In this document: positions 9,783 to 19,800 of the stretch, in pieces
How positions within the stretch are numbered: the stretch's first letter is position 1
Layout of the letters: each line of letters starts with the position of its first letter
NCBI RefSeq assembly: GCF_020539505.1
Contig: NZ_JACDXW010000001.1
Location: forward strand, 62,001 to 126,000
Direction of reading: 5' to 3'
Length of the DNA stretch: 64,000 nt
DNA from: Mesopusillimonas faecipullorum
GTDB lineage: Bacteria > Pseudomonadota > Gammaproteobacteria > Burkholderiales > Burkholderiaceae_B
Notes under the pieces: model-generated
The model's input: only the letters and a program-made list of their open reading frames with translations
Told to the model about the DNA's origin: nothing
Database searches by the model: none
Position numbers and translations under genes: made by a program

Positions 9783-10850
9783 ATGGCCATTCATTCCGAC
9801 CCGCTTTCCAGTTCCAGTGCGCCCGAACGCATAGTCACGCCGCAAAGCGCCTCGCCCAACGAGGCTTCTATCGAGCGTGCGCTGCGCCCGCGCCAGTTAA
9901 AGGATTATGTTGGCCAAAAACGGGTACGCGAACAACTCGAAATTTTTATCGCCGCGTCGCGCCAGCGCCAAGAAGCGCTAGACCACGTATTGTTGTTCGG
10001 CCCCCCTGGTTTGGGCAAAACCACACTCGCTCACATCGTGGCCCAGGAAATGGGTGTGCAACTACGTCAAACTTCTGGGCCGGTACTCGAGCGCCCCGGC
10101 GATCTGGCGGCGCTACTCACCAATCTTGAGCGCAACGATGTGCTGTTCATCGACGAGATCCACCGGCTATCACCTGTGGTCGAAGAGATTCTTTACCCGG
10201 CACTGGAAGATTTTCAGATTGACATTCTGATCGGCGAAGGCCCGGCGGCTCGTAGCGTCAAGCTGGATCTTCAGCCCTTTACCTTGGTGGGCGCAACCAC
10301 CCGTGCCGGGATGCTGACCAACCCATTGCGCGACCGCTTTGGTATCGTCGCCCGCCTTGAGTTTTACGACACGCAAGACCTCACCCATATTGTCAGCCGT
10401 AGCGCCGGTTTACTTGATGTCGCCATTACCCCGGAAGGCGCAGTAGAGATCGCACGTCGATCGCGCGGGACCCCCCGCATCGCGAATCGACTGTTAAGGC
10501 GGGTGCGCGACTATGCCCAGGTCAAATCCGACGGGCGCATTGACGAGCGCACGGCTTCGGCGGCACTTTCCATGCTTGAAGTCGACCCTCTGGGTTTGGA
10601 TGTCATGGACCGTAAATTGCTGGACGCCATCGTGCACAAATTTGACGGCGGCCCTGTAGGCGTAGACAGCTTGGCAGCCGCCATAGGTGAAGAGCGCGAC
10701 ACCATCGAGGACGTCATAGAACCCTACTTGATTCAGCATGGCTTTCTGCAACGCACGCCCAGAGGACGCATTGCCACGCAGACCACATGGCGTCATTTAG
10801 GGCTCACCCCACCGGCTAGCCAGCGCCCAACCCCCGATCTGTTTGAGTAG
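9783..10850 (+). CDS. ruvB: Holliday junction branch-migration helicase RuvB
   Basis: 355 residues. An AAA+ ATPase with Walker [10 protein letters not shown], Walker [10 protein letters not shown], sensor 1 in LVGATTRAG, the arginine-finger region LRDRFGI, and the C-terminal winged-helix domain ending in [15 protein letters not shown]. Hexameric rings pump DNA through the RuvA-bound junction. The N-terminal 28 residues are a low-complexity Ser/Pro leader common in betaproteobacterial RuvB. It is last in the ruv cluster and converges with the uracil-DNA glycosylase gene; I see no clear terminator in the 39-bp gap. Confidence 0.97.
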   Translation: MAIHSDPLSSSSAPERIVTPQSASPNEASIERALRPRQLKDYVGQKRVREQLEIFIAASRQRQEALDHVLLFGPPGLGKTTLAHIVAQEMGVQLRQTSGPVLERPGDLAALLTNLERNDVLFIDEIHRLSPVVEEILYPALEDFQIDILIGEGPAARSVKLDLQPFTLVGATTRAGMLTNPLRDRFGIVARLEFYDTQDLTHIVSRSAGLLDVAITPEGAVEIARRSRGTPRIANRLLRRVRDYAQVKSDGRIDERTASAALSMLEVDPLGLDVMDRKLLDAIVHKFDGGPVGVDSLAAAIGEERDTIEDVIEPYLIQHGFLQRTPRGRIATQTTWRHLGLTPPASQRPTPDLFE

Positions 10851-10889
10851 GCACCCTGCACCAATACTGCGGCTAGGCGCTGTAGCGAC

Positions 10890-11786
10890 TTAAGACTCGC
10901 TATTGCTCAACTGGAGCAGACTGAGATCTTGCCAAGCAGCGGCCTTATGCCGAGGCCGTGAAAGCAATGCTGCGGGGTGGTAAGTAATCACCAGAGGCAT
11001 AGACATGCCGTCTTGTTGGTAGGTGTGCAGGCGCCCACGCAAGCTTTCTACCGGGACATCACCCAGCAAAGCCTGTGCGGCAACTCTTCCCAGTACCAAT
11101 AACTGTTTGGGCCGGGTCAATACGATCTGCCTACGCAGATGGACCATGCAGGCGGCCACCTCTTCGGGCGAGGGCGCACGGTTGCTGAAAGGCCTGCACT
11201 TCAACAGGTGGGTAAGATACACGCGCGAAGGATCTTTGAGACCCACCGCCCTAAGCATGGCCTGCAGCAACTCGCCCGCCTTGCCCCTGAAGGGCTCCCC
11301 CACACGGTCATCTTCGGCACCGGGGGCTTCGCCAATCACCATCAGCTCTATGTCCTGGTCTGCTCCAGCCCCGACCACGGGCAAATGACGCTCACCATGC
11401 AAACCACAGGCTGTGCAGGCTTCTATCTGTTTGCGCAGGCCCTCCAGGGTAGAGGATGAAGGCAAGGAAGCCCCTGGAGCCACGGCTGGACTCGCTGGCG
11501 AGGTCGGCAATGGCTGCTTTTCGGCCATTGGCTGGGTACGCGCCCCTTTGTTCAGCAAGCTTGCTGCCAGTTCGCCCGCTTGGAACATACCCGAGCGCGC
11601 CGTGGCCGTTGCGGGGGCGGGCTCAGTTTGGGGCTCGGCGGCATTTGGTGCCGCTGTGGCCTGCGCCACCTTGGCCGGGACGGGCAGATAGCGCGCCACA
11701 AAGCGGGACTCCAAGCCCAACTCAGTCAACCAAGCCGCCTGCAATGGCGTCAGTAGCGGCGACGAGAGATAGCTACGTTCGACCAT
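10890..11786 (-). CDS. Family 4-type uracil-DNA glycosylase with Fe-S cluster
   Basis: 298 residues. The C-terminal 180 residues are the UDG fold: motif A GEAPGAEDDRVGEPFRG and motif B HPAALL near residue 270. Four Cys (about 124, 127, 197 and 213) have the spacing that ligates the 4Fe-4S cluster of family 4 and 5 enzymes. It removes uracil from DNA, leaving an abasic site for base-excision repair. The first 110 residues are Ala/Pro/Thr-rich, probably disordered, with no known domain. The start lies 5 nt after the tsaB-rimI stop, so the two form an operon. Sequences of this kind are often annotated simply as uracil-DNA glycosylase family protein. Confidence 0.9.
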   Translation of the reverse strand: MVERSYLSSPLLTPLQAAWLTELGLESRFVARYLPVPAKVAQATAAPNAAEPQTEPAPATATARSGMFQAGELAASLLNKGARTQPMAEKQPLPTSPASPAVAPGASLPSSSTLEGLRKQIEACTACGLHGERHLPVVGAGADQDIELMVIGEAPGAEDDRVGEPFRGKAGELLQAMLRAVGLKDPSRVYLTHLLKCRPFSNRAPSPEEVAACMVHLRRQIVLTRPKQLLVLGRVAAQALLGDVPVESLRGRLHTYQQDGMSMPLVITYHPAALLSRPRHKAAAWQDLSLLQLSNSES

Positions 11787-11791
11787 GGCTC

Positions 11792-13024
11792 TCAGGCATC
11801 CCCCGCAGGTTTGAGGGTTTTTTTCATGACCCAGGCATCTTCGCGCCCTAGCGGGCCGTTGGGGTAATAGCCTTTGCGCACCCCCACCTGTGCAAAGCCA
11901 CGGTTGGCATAAAAATCAAGCGCATTGCGATTTGAAGGCCGCACCTCAAGCAGTACGCCTTCTACACCCAATTGCTCTGCTCTAGCCTCGCAATGACGAA
12001 GCAACTGGTGACCCAGGCCACGCCTTTGAGACTCAGGACGAACAGAAATCAACAGCAAGTGCACGAGGTCGGGCGCCACCATCAGCAGATAAAAGCCCAG
12101 CACTTGATCGGCCTCACGTATGACCCATGCCTCGTAGCCTGCGGCCACCGCTTCTTCAAACTGGGCGACTGTCCAGGGATGCGCTTGCGTACGCTTTTCG
12201 ATTTCGGCCACTGCGCCAAGCTCACTTGACTGCATACGAGTGATCTCGAACACAGGTCGGGCCTTGGGATTACCGCCCTGGCCTTGCTCACGCTCTGCTG
12301 TTGTAAAAGCTACCTTGTCGCGCACGTACAGGGGGGCGGCCTGGGCCGGTGAGACGCCCTCGCTTCGCAACCAAGCCAAGTAAGCCAAGTCGGCAATCGC
12401 ATGGGCCGGTGCGCGTTCCAGCACCTGAGCATGTTTAACCAAGCCCGGTAATTGCAACAGCTGAAGCTCGGGATACGCTTGGCTGGCATTACCCAGCAAA
12501 CGTATGTCGATAGCCCCCCATTGCTGTTGCTGACGAGCCAGCCATACCGGTAAGTCTGAAGCGCTGATCAACATTGGCTCGCAGAGGGATTGCCACCCTT
12601 GCGCGGCAGACTCGGGCTGCGCATAAGCAGCAACGTAGAGTTCGCCCATACGGGCATCTTGTGCCACCACACGAATAGCCTCGTCGCCGTCGATGGCATG
12701 AGCCATAGCCTGTAAGGAGACGACAGGAAGGACAGGCAGGCCCAGCGCATAGGCCATGCCTTGAGCTACGCCACACGCCACTCTAAGGCCGGTGAAGCCA
12801 CCCGGGCCCTGACCGAAAGCCACGGCAGTCAGCTGCTCTCGTTCAAGGTCTGCCTGCCTCAGAACATCGTCGACCATGGGCAAGACGGTTTCGGCATGCT
12901 CACCCGTACCGTCGTGGCTACGCTCGTACCGTTGCCGTTGCAGGCCATGCACGCTTAACAGCGCCACCTCGCATACGCGCGTTGCGCTGTCCAGCGCCAA
13001 GATATGAACGTGAGGATCCGCCAT
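11792..13024 (-). CDS. tsaB-rimI: TsaB-RimI fusion: tRNA t6A synthesis subunit plus ribosomal-protein alanine acetyltransferase
   Basis: 410 residues with two domains. Residues 1-245 are TsaB: LALDSATRVCEVAL, the HAETVLPMVDDVL helix and GQGPGGFTGLRVACGVAQG. TsaB is the partner of TsaD in making N6-threonylcarbamoyladenosine at position 37 of ANN-decoding tRNAs. Residues 258-405 are a GNAT domain with the acetyl-CoA loop RPESQRRGLGHQLL and the RimI-like end EVRPSNRNALDFYANRGF; RimI acetylates the N-terminal Ala of ribosomal protein S18. In E. coli these are separate genes. No frameshift is needed and the linker (residues 245-257, Gly/Gln-rich) is continuous. Fused genes of this type are annotated in other Alcaligenaceae. 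Confidence 0.92.
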   Translation of the reverse strand: MADPHVHILALDSATRVCEVALLSVHGLQRQRYERSHDGTGEHAETVLPMVDDVLRQADLEREQLTAVAFGQGPGGFTGLRVACGVAQGMAYALGLPVLPVVSLQAMAHAIDGDEAIRVVAQDARMGELYVAAYAQPESAAQGWQSLCEPMLISASDLPVWLARQQQQWGAIDIRLLGNASQAYPELQLLQLPGLVKHAQVLERAPAHAIADLAYLAWLRSEGVSPAQAAPLYVRDKVAFTTAEREQGQGGNPKARPVFEITRMQSSELGAVAEIEKRTQAHPWTVAQFEEAVAAGYEAWVIREADQVLGFYLLMVAPDLVHLLLISVRPESQRRGLGHQLLRHCEARAEQLGVEGVLLEVRPSNRNALDFYANRGFAQVGVRKGYYPNGPLGREDAWVMKKTLKPAGDA

Positions 13025-13370
13025 TGCACCAGGTCAGCCAGAAAACTGCCATTGTAAAGCCATGGCCGAAGCAAAGCGCTGCTTGGGCTCACTCACGGCC
13101 CACCTGATCCACTCGGCCCATGGAGAAAGTAGGCCAAGCCCCACACTTTGCAAAAATTTGCCTTTCCAGGGAACCCTTTTCTCTGCGGTGCCTCTTATAA
13201 AACGCTATCGCAACCAAGCGTCCGGTGATAAGCTATAACTCGCAGCGATAAGCACTTTGCCTGGGAGCAACTGCATGCATCCGGCATGCGGGTTCTACCA
13301 AATTCTTAATGTGTAATTTTTAGAAACTGCCCCCTATACGCATCTCCGCCGGGCTGTTACATTTCACATC
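13025..13370. promoter_or_regulatory. 346-bp gap between tsaB-rimI and risA, no gene
   Basis: No open frame with coding character is visible. This is the divergent control region of tsaB-rimI (minus) and risA (plus). A self-complementary stretch, GCATGC-N5-GCATGC, lies near 13273-13289. The region just before the risA ATG, with TTACATTTCACATC, resembles the AC-rich half-sites bound by OmpR-family regulators, so autoregulation is possible. No convincing -35/-10 pair stands out. Confidence 0.4.
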
Positions 13371-14105
13371 ATGAATACTCAAACACAATCTCTCGCACGC
13401 AAAATCCTGATCGTCGACGACGACCCACGGCTACGCGACCTTTTACGTCGCTACCTGACGGAACAAGGCTTCAACGTCTTTGTTGCCGAAGACGCCAAAG
13501 AGATGAGTAAGATCTGGCAGCGCGAGCACTTCGATCTGCTGGTACTCGACATCATGTTGCCTGGTGAGGATGGTTTGTCAGTGTGCCGCCGCTTGCGTGG
13601 CAATCACGACAACACGCCCATCATCATGCTTACCGCCAAGGCCGAAGAAATCGACCGCATCGTCGGCCTTGAAATGGGCGCGGACGACTATCTCTCCAAG
13701 CCATTCAACCCCCGCGAACTGCTGGCTCGCGTCAACGCCATTCTGCGACGCAGAGGCACTGAGGAACATCCCGGCGCCCCCAGCCAAGAAAACGAATCCA
13801 TAGAGTTCGGGCCTTATGTACTCAACCTGTCCACCCGTACGCTTACCCGCAACGAAGAAACCATCCCTATTACCACGGGCGAGTTCTCAGTCCTTAAGGT
13901 GTTTGCACGCCATCCCAAGATTCCGCTTTCGCGCGACAAACTGATGGAACTTGCTCGGGGTCGCGAGTACGAGGCTTTCGACCGCTCTCTCGACGTACAG
14001 ATTTCGCGACTGCGCAAGCTTATCGAACCCAACCCTTCCAAACCTGTCTTTATTCAAACAGTGTGGGGTCTGGGCTACGTCTTCGTACCTGACGGCGGGC
14101 GCTAA
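13371..14105 (+). CDS. risA: OmpR-family response regulator (RisA-like)
   Basis: 244 residues. A receiver domain (residues 9-125) has the acidic pocket LIVDDDPR, phosphorylatable Asp60 in LLVLDIMLPGEDG, switch Thr in IIMLTAKAEE and Lys in DDYLSKPFNPREL. A winged-helix DNA-binding domain (about 140-240) contains RSLDVQISRLRKLIE and IQTVWGLGYVF, as in OmpR. It pairs with the sensor kinase gene 114 bp downstream. In Bordetella the orthologous RisA/RisS system controls intracellular survival and vrg genes; here osmotic or envelope control is inferred by family. OmpR is an equally valid name. Confidence 0.92.
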   Translation: MNTQTQSLARKILIVDDDPRLRDLLRRYLTEQGFNVFVAEDAKEMSKIWQREHFDLLVLDIMLPGEDGLSVCRRLRGNHDNTPIIMLTAKAEEIDRIVGLEMGADDYLSKPFNPRELLARVNAILRRRGTEEHPGAPSQENESIEFGPYVLNLSTRTLTRNEETIPITTGEFSVLKVFARHPKIPLSRDKLMELARGREYEAFDRSLDVQISRLRKLIEPNPSKPVFIQTVWGLGYVFVPDGGR

Positions 14106-14219
14106 CCAGCTACTTGGTTTTACCGGGCTTACGCGGTATGTGTGCCGCCTAAGCCCGAGTCGCAACAGTCATTCGAGATGTGCATAGCTTCATATCTCGG
14201 CCCTCAGCTTACCGTCCAC

Positions 14220-15590
14220 ATGAAGCGTCAAATTAGCAGCCAGGTGAAGCGTCTGGGTTCCAGAATCAGGTTGGGCTTATTCAGCCGCTCCTTTCTGCTA
14301 CTGGGCGCGCTCATGCTAGTTAGCCTGGGTGCTTGGCTGCAGGTTTTCTTCAGCATGGAGGTCGGCCCACGAGCCACCCAGATGGCTCAGCGCGTGGCTA
14401 GCTCAGTCAGTATTACGCGCTCCGCCCTGATTTACGCACCACCCAGCGTCCGACCCACGCTACTGCTAGACCTCGCCACAAAAGAAAGTCTGCGCGTCCA
14501 GCCCAGAGAAGCCAACGATCGCTACGAGCCTCTCCCTCACTCCAACTACTGGAATCGTGTCAGCGCAGAGATTCGCAAGCGATTGGGCCCCCATACACTG
14601 GTAGCCTGGACAGTCAACACATCTCCCGGCATTTGGGTTAGCTTTGAGATCGATAACGACCGCTATTGGTTGGTGTTCGATCGCGATCAGTTGGGCCTAC
14701 GAGCGGGCTTCGAATGGGTAGGCTGGGCAGCCACCGCTTTGTTATTGGCGCTTATCGGCTCGGCGATCAGCGTCCGTTTCGTCAACCGCCCCTTGGCGCA
14801 GTTAGCCCAGGTCGCGCGCCAAATGGCCCGAGGCGAAACGCCTTCGCCTTTGCCCGAGCGCGGGCCGCGCGAAATACGCGACATGAATATCGCCTTCAAC
14901 CGTATGGCACGCGATCTACGCCAGACTGAAGCCGACCGCGAAATCATGTTGGCCGGTATTTCACACGACTTGCGTACGCCTTTGGCACGCATGCGGCTGG
15001 AAATCGAAATGAGCGATGTCAGCGACGATACGCGCCAAGCCATAGACGAAGATCTTGCACAGATTGACCATACTATCGGTCAGCTCATGGAATACGCCCG
15101 ACCGGCTGGCGCCATCCCCACGCAGGGGGTAGACCTTTCCCGTGTTTTGCAAGACTTGTTCGAACGCGAGCGTACCCATACCGAATCTTTGGGGGGCTAC
15201 CTCAGCGCCAGTATTCCCCCTGGTCTGTCTGCTCGAATAGCCACGCATGACCTCAAGCGCGTGGTCAGTAATCTGATCGAGAACGCGCGCCGTTACGGGC
15301 GCTCGCCCAACGACGGCAAAGCACACATCCACCTTTCTGCAAAAGTAGAGGGTGATACCGTTATCATCGAGATCAGCGACCAAGGCGTGGGCATCGCCCA
15401 CGAAGACATCGACCGCTTGTTGCGCCCCTTTTCGCGCGGCGAACTGGCCCGCACAGGCGGTAGTGGCGCCGGCTTGGGCCTATCCATCGTCGAACGCCTG
15501 TTGGGTCAGGTGGGGGGCCGGTTTAAATTGATTTCCAGGCCTGTGGGCGGCCTGACCGCGCGCATAGAACTGCCGCGCTCACGCGCCTAG
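14220..15590 (+). CDS. risS: EnvZ-like sensor histidine kinase (RisS-like)
   Basis: 456 residues from the ATG at 14220; an in-frame start at 14142 would add 26 residues that do not look like an N-terminus. Order of domains: basic N-terminus, TM1 (RSFLLLGALMLVSLGAWLQV), a periplasmic segment of about 120 residues, TM2 (WAATALLLALIGSAISV), HAMP, the DHp helix with His249 in GISHDLRTPLARMRLE, the N box NLIENARRYG, and G boxes DQGVGIAH and GSGAGLGLSIVERLL. The kinase is complete. It phosphorylates the RisA/OmpR protein encoded just upstream. It converges with ispF with an 18-bp gap. Confidence 0.92.
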   Translation: MKRQISSQVKRLGSRIRLGLFSRSFLLLGALMLVSLGAWLQVFFSMEVGPRATQMAQRVASSVSITRSALIYAPPSVRPTLLLDLATKESLRVQPREANDRYEPLPHSNYWNRVSAEIRKRLGPHTLVAWTVNTSPGIWVSFEIDNDRYWLVFDRDQLGLRAGFEWVGWAATALLLALIGSAISVRFVNRPLAQLAQVARQMARGETPSPLPERGPREIRDMNIAFNRMARDLRQTEADREIMLAGISHDLRTPLARMRLEIEMSDVSDDTRQAIDEDLAQIDHTIGQLMEYARPAGAIPTQGVDLSRVLQDLFERERTHTESLGGYLSASIPPGLSARIATHDLKRVVSNLIENARRYGRSPNDGKAHIHLSAKVEGDTVIIEISDQGVGIAHEDIDRLLRPFSRGELARTGGSGAGLGLSIVERLLGQVGGRFKLISRPVGGLTARIELPRSRA

Positions 15591-15608
15591 AAAGCATAGA
15601 CCTCAGTC

Positions 15609-16094
15609 TTACGCTGAAGCCAAAAGCACCACCACGTTTGCGGCTATGCCTTCTTTACGCCCCAGGTAACCCAAGCCTTCGTTAGTCTTGGCCTTGATGT
15701 TGACCATTGAAGGCTCAATTCCCAAGTCTGCACCGATATTAGCCGCCATGGCTGGGGTGTGCGGGCCCATTTTTGGTGCCTGCGCATGCAAGGTGGCATC
15801 CATATTCACCACCTGCCAACCTGCCTGTTGTACCTTGCCGTAAGCCACTCGCAATAGCTCGCGGCTGTCAGCCCCCTGGTACCTGGGGTCGGTATCAGGA
15901 AAATGACGTCCGATATCGCCCAGGCCGGCAGCCCCCAACAAAGCATCCGTCAATGCGTGCAGCAAAGCATCCGCGTCGGAATGCCCTGCCAAACCACGCT
16001 CGTAAGGAATGCAGACGCCGCCAAGTATCAAGGGGCGCCCCTCGACAAGCGCGTGGACATCGAAGCCCTGACCAATGCGAAAGGGAATACTCAT
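15609..16094 (-). CDS. ispF: 2-C-methyl-D-erythritol 2,4-cyclodiphosphate synthase
   Basis: 161 residues from the ATG at 16094. Family signatures are RIGQGFDVH (metal ligands Asp and His), [18 protein letters not shown] and [15 protein letters not shown]. The enzyme makes the cyclic diphosphate of the non-mevalonate isoprenoid pathway, using a zinc ion at the trimer interface. The ATG overlaps the ispD stop as ATGA, so the genes are translationally coupled. An alternative ATG two codons upstream (16100) sits closer to a GGAA element. The frame is open much farther upstream, inside ispD, but that part is not conserved. Confidence 0.95.
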   Translation of the reverse strand: MSIPFRIGQGFDVHALVEGRPLILGGVCIPYERGLAGHSDADALLHALTDALLGAAGLGDIGRHFPDTDPRYQGADSRELLRVAYGKVQQAGWQVVNMDATLHAQAPKMGPHTPAMAANIGADLGIEPSMVNIKAKTNEGLGYLGRKEGIAANVVVLLASA

Positions 16095-16792
16095 AACCAT
16101 TTTTCCATCAGAATGAAATCTTCTGGCCAGGTGACCTTGAAATTGCGCGGATCCCCACGCACCAGCAAGGGCGCATGGCCTAGACGCTCCAGGGCGGACG
16201 ACTCGTCGGTGGGCACGACAACATAGGCCAAGTCTGCCTGCAAAGCTTGCAAAAGCATGCCTGCACGCGCCATCTGCGGAGTTTGAGCCAACCATAGCCC
16301 TTCGCGGTCTATGGTGGCGCCCACCCTGCTGGGGGGCGTTGCGGCATTACGCTTGACCGTATCTGCCACGGGTAGCGCCAATAAGCCCGGCTGGTCATGC
16401 AAAAGGCAAGCGTCTATCAAACGGCCCAGCGCTTCGGGAGTCAGCCCAGGCCTGGCGGCATCATGCACCAACACCCAATCGTTCGCCTGACAACCCGCGT
16501 GCGATAAGGCGGCACGTACAGTGTCCGCCCGTGTCGCGCCGCCACAGGACACCACCCGCACCCGCTGCAGGTCGGCCAGAACAGCGCCTGCAGTGGTATC
16601 GCCTGGTGCTACCGCCACCACCACCCGTGAAAGGCGCGGTTCACGCAGCAGGGCCTGAACAGCCAGCCTAAGCATAGGTTGGCCGGCCAATAATCGATAT
16701 TGTTTAGGCGTCGCTTCGCCTGCCTCGTGAGGTGCCAAAGCTCGCGAACCTATACCCGCTGCCGGCACCAAGCCTATCAATTCGTTTTGCAT
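16091..16792 (-). CDS. ispD: 2-C-methyl-D-erythritol 4-phosphate cytidylyltransferase
   Basis: 233 residues. The nucleotidyltransferase start [12 protein letters not shown] carries the CTP-binding glycine/arginine loop; [27 protein letters not shown] and TEDSSALE-type residues ([11 protein letters not shown] here) match IspD. It makes CDP-methylerythritol in the MEP pathway, one step before the product used by IspE and two before IspF. ispD-ispF are adjacent and overlap by 4 nt. The start is divergent from mfd, whose first codons lie within 30 bp. Confidence 0.95.
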   Translation of the reverse strand: MQNELIGLVPAAGIGSRALAPHEAGEATPKQYRLLAGQPMLRLAVQALLREPRLSRVVVAVAPGDTTAGAVLADLQRVRVVSCGGATRADTVRAALSHAGCQANDWVLVHDAARPGLTPEALGRLIDACLLHDQPGLLALPVADTVKRNAATPPSRVGATIDREGLWLAQTPQMARAGMLLQALQADLAYVVVPTDESSALERLGHAPLLVRGDPRNFKVTWPEDFILMEKWL

Positions 16793-16820
16793 GATCGATA
16801 GATTTTATAATGTCTGCCTC

Positions 16821-19800
16821 ATGACCGCAGACACCACCCCCACCTTGCTTCCTTCCATCCAAGATACCCTGCGCCAAGTGCGGCCAGGACAGCGTTACGC
16901 CCTGCCCTTGCCACCCGGCTCCGGCGATGCATTCTGGTTGGCTCAATTGGCTGCTCAAGCGCAGCGCCCTGTGGTGGTGTTGTGTGCCGACCCTCAGGCA
17001 GCGCAACGCCTAACAGATGAAATCCGCCTCTTCGCGCCTCAAAGTCAGGTCCGTCAGCTACCCGATTGGGAAACGCTGCCCTACGACGGCTTTTCGCCGC
17101 ATCAAGACCTGGTCTCCGAACGTCTGCGCACCCTGCATGCGCTGCTGCACGATGGGGTAGACGTACTAACGGTGCCTGTCACTACGGCGCTGTATCGTCT
17201 TGCCCCCCCCAGCTTTCTGGCCGCCTACACTTTCTCCTTTCGCCAAGGTGACAAACTAGACGAACAGGCGCTACGCCAGCAACTCACTTTGGCCAACTAC
17301 GCCCACGTCACCCAAGTAACGGCTGCGGGTGAATTCTGCGTCCGGGGCGGGTTGATTGATCTGTTCCCCATGGGGTCGCCGGTCCCCTATCGTCTGGACT
17401 TATTCGATGACGAGATCGAGTCCATACGCTGTTTCGACGTTGACACCCAGCGCAGCCTGTATCCGGTCAAAGAGATACAGTTGCTGCCGGGCCGCGAGTT
17501 TCCCATGGACGAAGCGGCGCGCAATCGCTTCCGGGCGCGGTTTCGCGAAGTTTTCGAGGGTGACCCATCACGCGCTTTGCCTTACAAAGACATAGGGCAT
17601 GGCATTGCCTTTGCGGGCGTTGAATATTATTTGCCTCTGTTCTTCGATCAAACGGCCACGCTATTTGATTATCTGAGCCCGCAGTCGTTGCTGGTCACGC
17701 TAGGTGATGCCGAGGCCGCCATTCAGCGCTTTAGCCAAGATACGCAAAGCCGCTACGCCTTTATCCGCAACGACCCTCAGCGCCCCACCCTGGCCCCTGA
17801 GCAACTCTTTCTTGATAACGAATCCTTCCATCTAGGCTTGAAGGAATTCGCCCGCATTGCTTTGGTCGCAGACGGCAAGCTGGCCGATTTTGCAGTCGTG
17901 CCCGAGGTCGCGGTGGCGAGACGGGCCGACGACCCTTTGCAGCAACTGCGTGCCGTCGTAAACGGTCAACAATGGCGTGTGGTGTTGTGCGCGGATTCGG
18001 CAGGACGCCGAGAAACCTTGCTGCAGATGCTTGGCGAAAATAACTTGGCGCCTGACACATCAAGCGATCTATTGCCGTCCATACAGGATTCCGCGCGCTT
18101 TAGCCTGGTGGTGGCACCGCTGCATGCGGGTTTTGGTTTGCCGGGCCATCACTGCCTGCTTATCACCGAGAACGATCTCTATCCCAACCAGGCCACGGGC
18201 CTGCGCCGCAAGCGCCGCGCACAAGAACAGCGCAGCAACGTGGACGCCATGGTCCGCGACCTTTCCGAATTGCGCCCAGGCGACCCTGTCGTTCATACGG
18301 AACACGGCATAGGCCGCTATCACGGCCTCATAGAGATGGACCTGGGCGAAGGCACCATGGAGTTTCTGCACCTGGAGTACGCCAATGGCAGCACACTCTA
18401 TGTGCCGGTTTCCCAGCTGCATGTCATCGCCAGGTATAGCGGCACCGATCCCGAACATGCACCCTTGCATCAATTAGGTTCGGGGCAGTGGGATAAGGCG
18501 CGACGCAAGGCTGCCAAGCAGGTGCGCGATGCCGCTGCTGAACTCTTGGCACTCTATGCCTTGCGCGCCTCCCGCCAGGGCTTGGCCCTTGATGTTCCAC
18601 TTAACGATTACCAAACTTTCGCCGAAGGTTTTGGCTTCGAGGAAACGCCCGACCAAGCCGCAGCAATCGAGGCCGTCATCCACGACATGAGCAGCGGCCA
18701 GCCCATGGACCGTCTGGTATGCGGCGATGTGGGCTTCGGCAAAACAGAAGTGGCTTTACGAGCCGCGTTCCTGGCTGTTGCCAACAATCAGCAAGTTGCC
18801 TTGCTGTGCCCCACTACGCTGCTGGCCGAACAGCATGCCCAGACCTTTGTGAACCGCTTTGCCGACTGGCCGGTCAAAGTCGCTCTGCTATCGCGCTTTC
18901 GCTCCAGCAAAGAGGTCACGGCCACCTTGCAGGAACTAGAGAAAGGCACCGTCGACATCATCATTGGCACGCATAAGCTCCTGTCCAAAGACGTCAAGTT
19001 CAAACAGCTGGGCCTGGTCATCATTGATGAGGAGCACCGTTTCGGCGTCCGCCAGAAAGAGGCGCTCAAAACCTTGCGTGCCGAAGTTGATGTCTTGACG
19101 CTGACGGCCACGCCCATTCCACGCACCTTGGGCATGTCGCTTGAAGGCATACGTGATTTCTCGGTCATTGCCACCGCCCCGCAAAAACGTTTGGCCATCA
19201 AAACCTTTGTGCGGCGTGAGGATGACAGCACCCTGCGCGAAGCCCTGCTGCGCGAACTTAAGCGCGGTGGCCAAGTGTATTTCTTGCACAACGAGGTCGA
19301 GACCATACACAACCGTCGCGCCCGCCTTGAAGCCCTGGTGCCTGAAGCGCGTATAGGGGTGGCTCATGGCCAGATGCCTGAACGCGAGCTTGAGGATGTG
19401 ATGAAGGGTTTTTATCAGCAGCGCTACAACGTGTTGCTATGCACCACCATCATCGAAACAGGCATAGACGTTCCTACTGCCAACACCATCATCATCCATC
19501 GTGCCGATCGCCTGGGCTTGGCCCAACTGCATCAGCTGCGCGGTCGCGTGGGTCGCTCGCACCATCAAGCCTATGCCTACCTGCTGACTCCCGGTGAAGA
19601 CGCCATCACCTCTAACGCCAAGAAGCGCCTGGAAGCCATTCAATCCATGGAAGAACTAGGCGCCGGCTTCTACCTGGCCATGCACGATCTGGAAATCCGC
19701 GGCACCGGCGAAATTTTGGGTGAGTCTCAATCGGGCAACATCCAGGAAGTCGGATTCTCGATGTACACCGATATGTTGAATACTGCCGTGCGTGCTTTGA

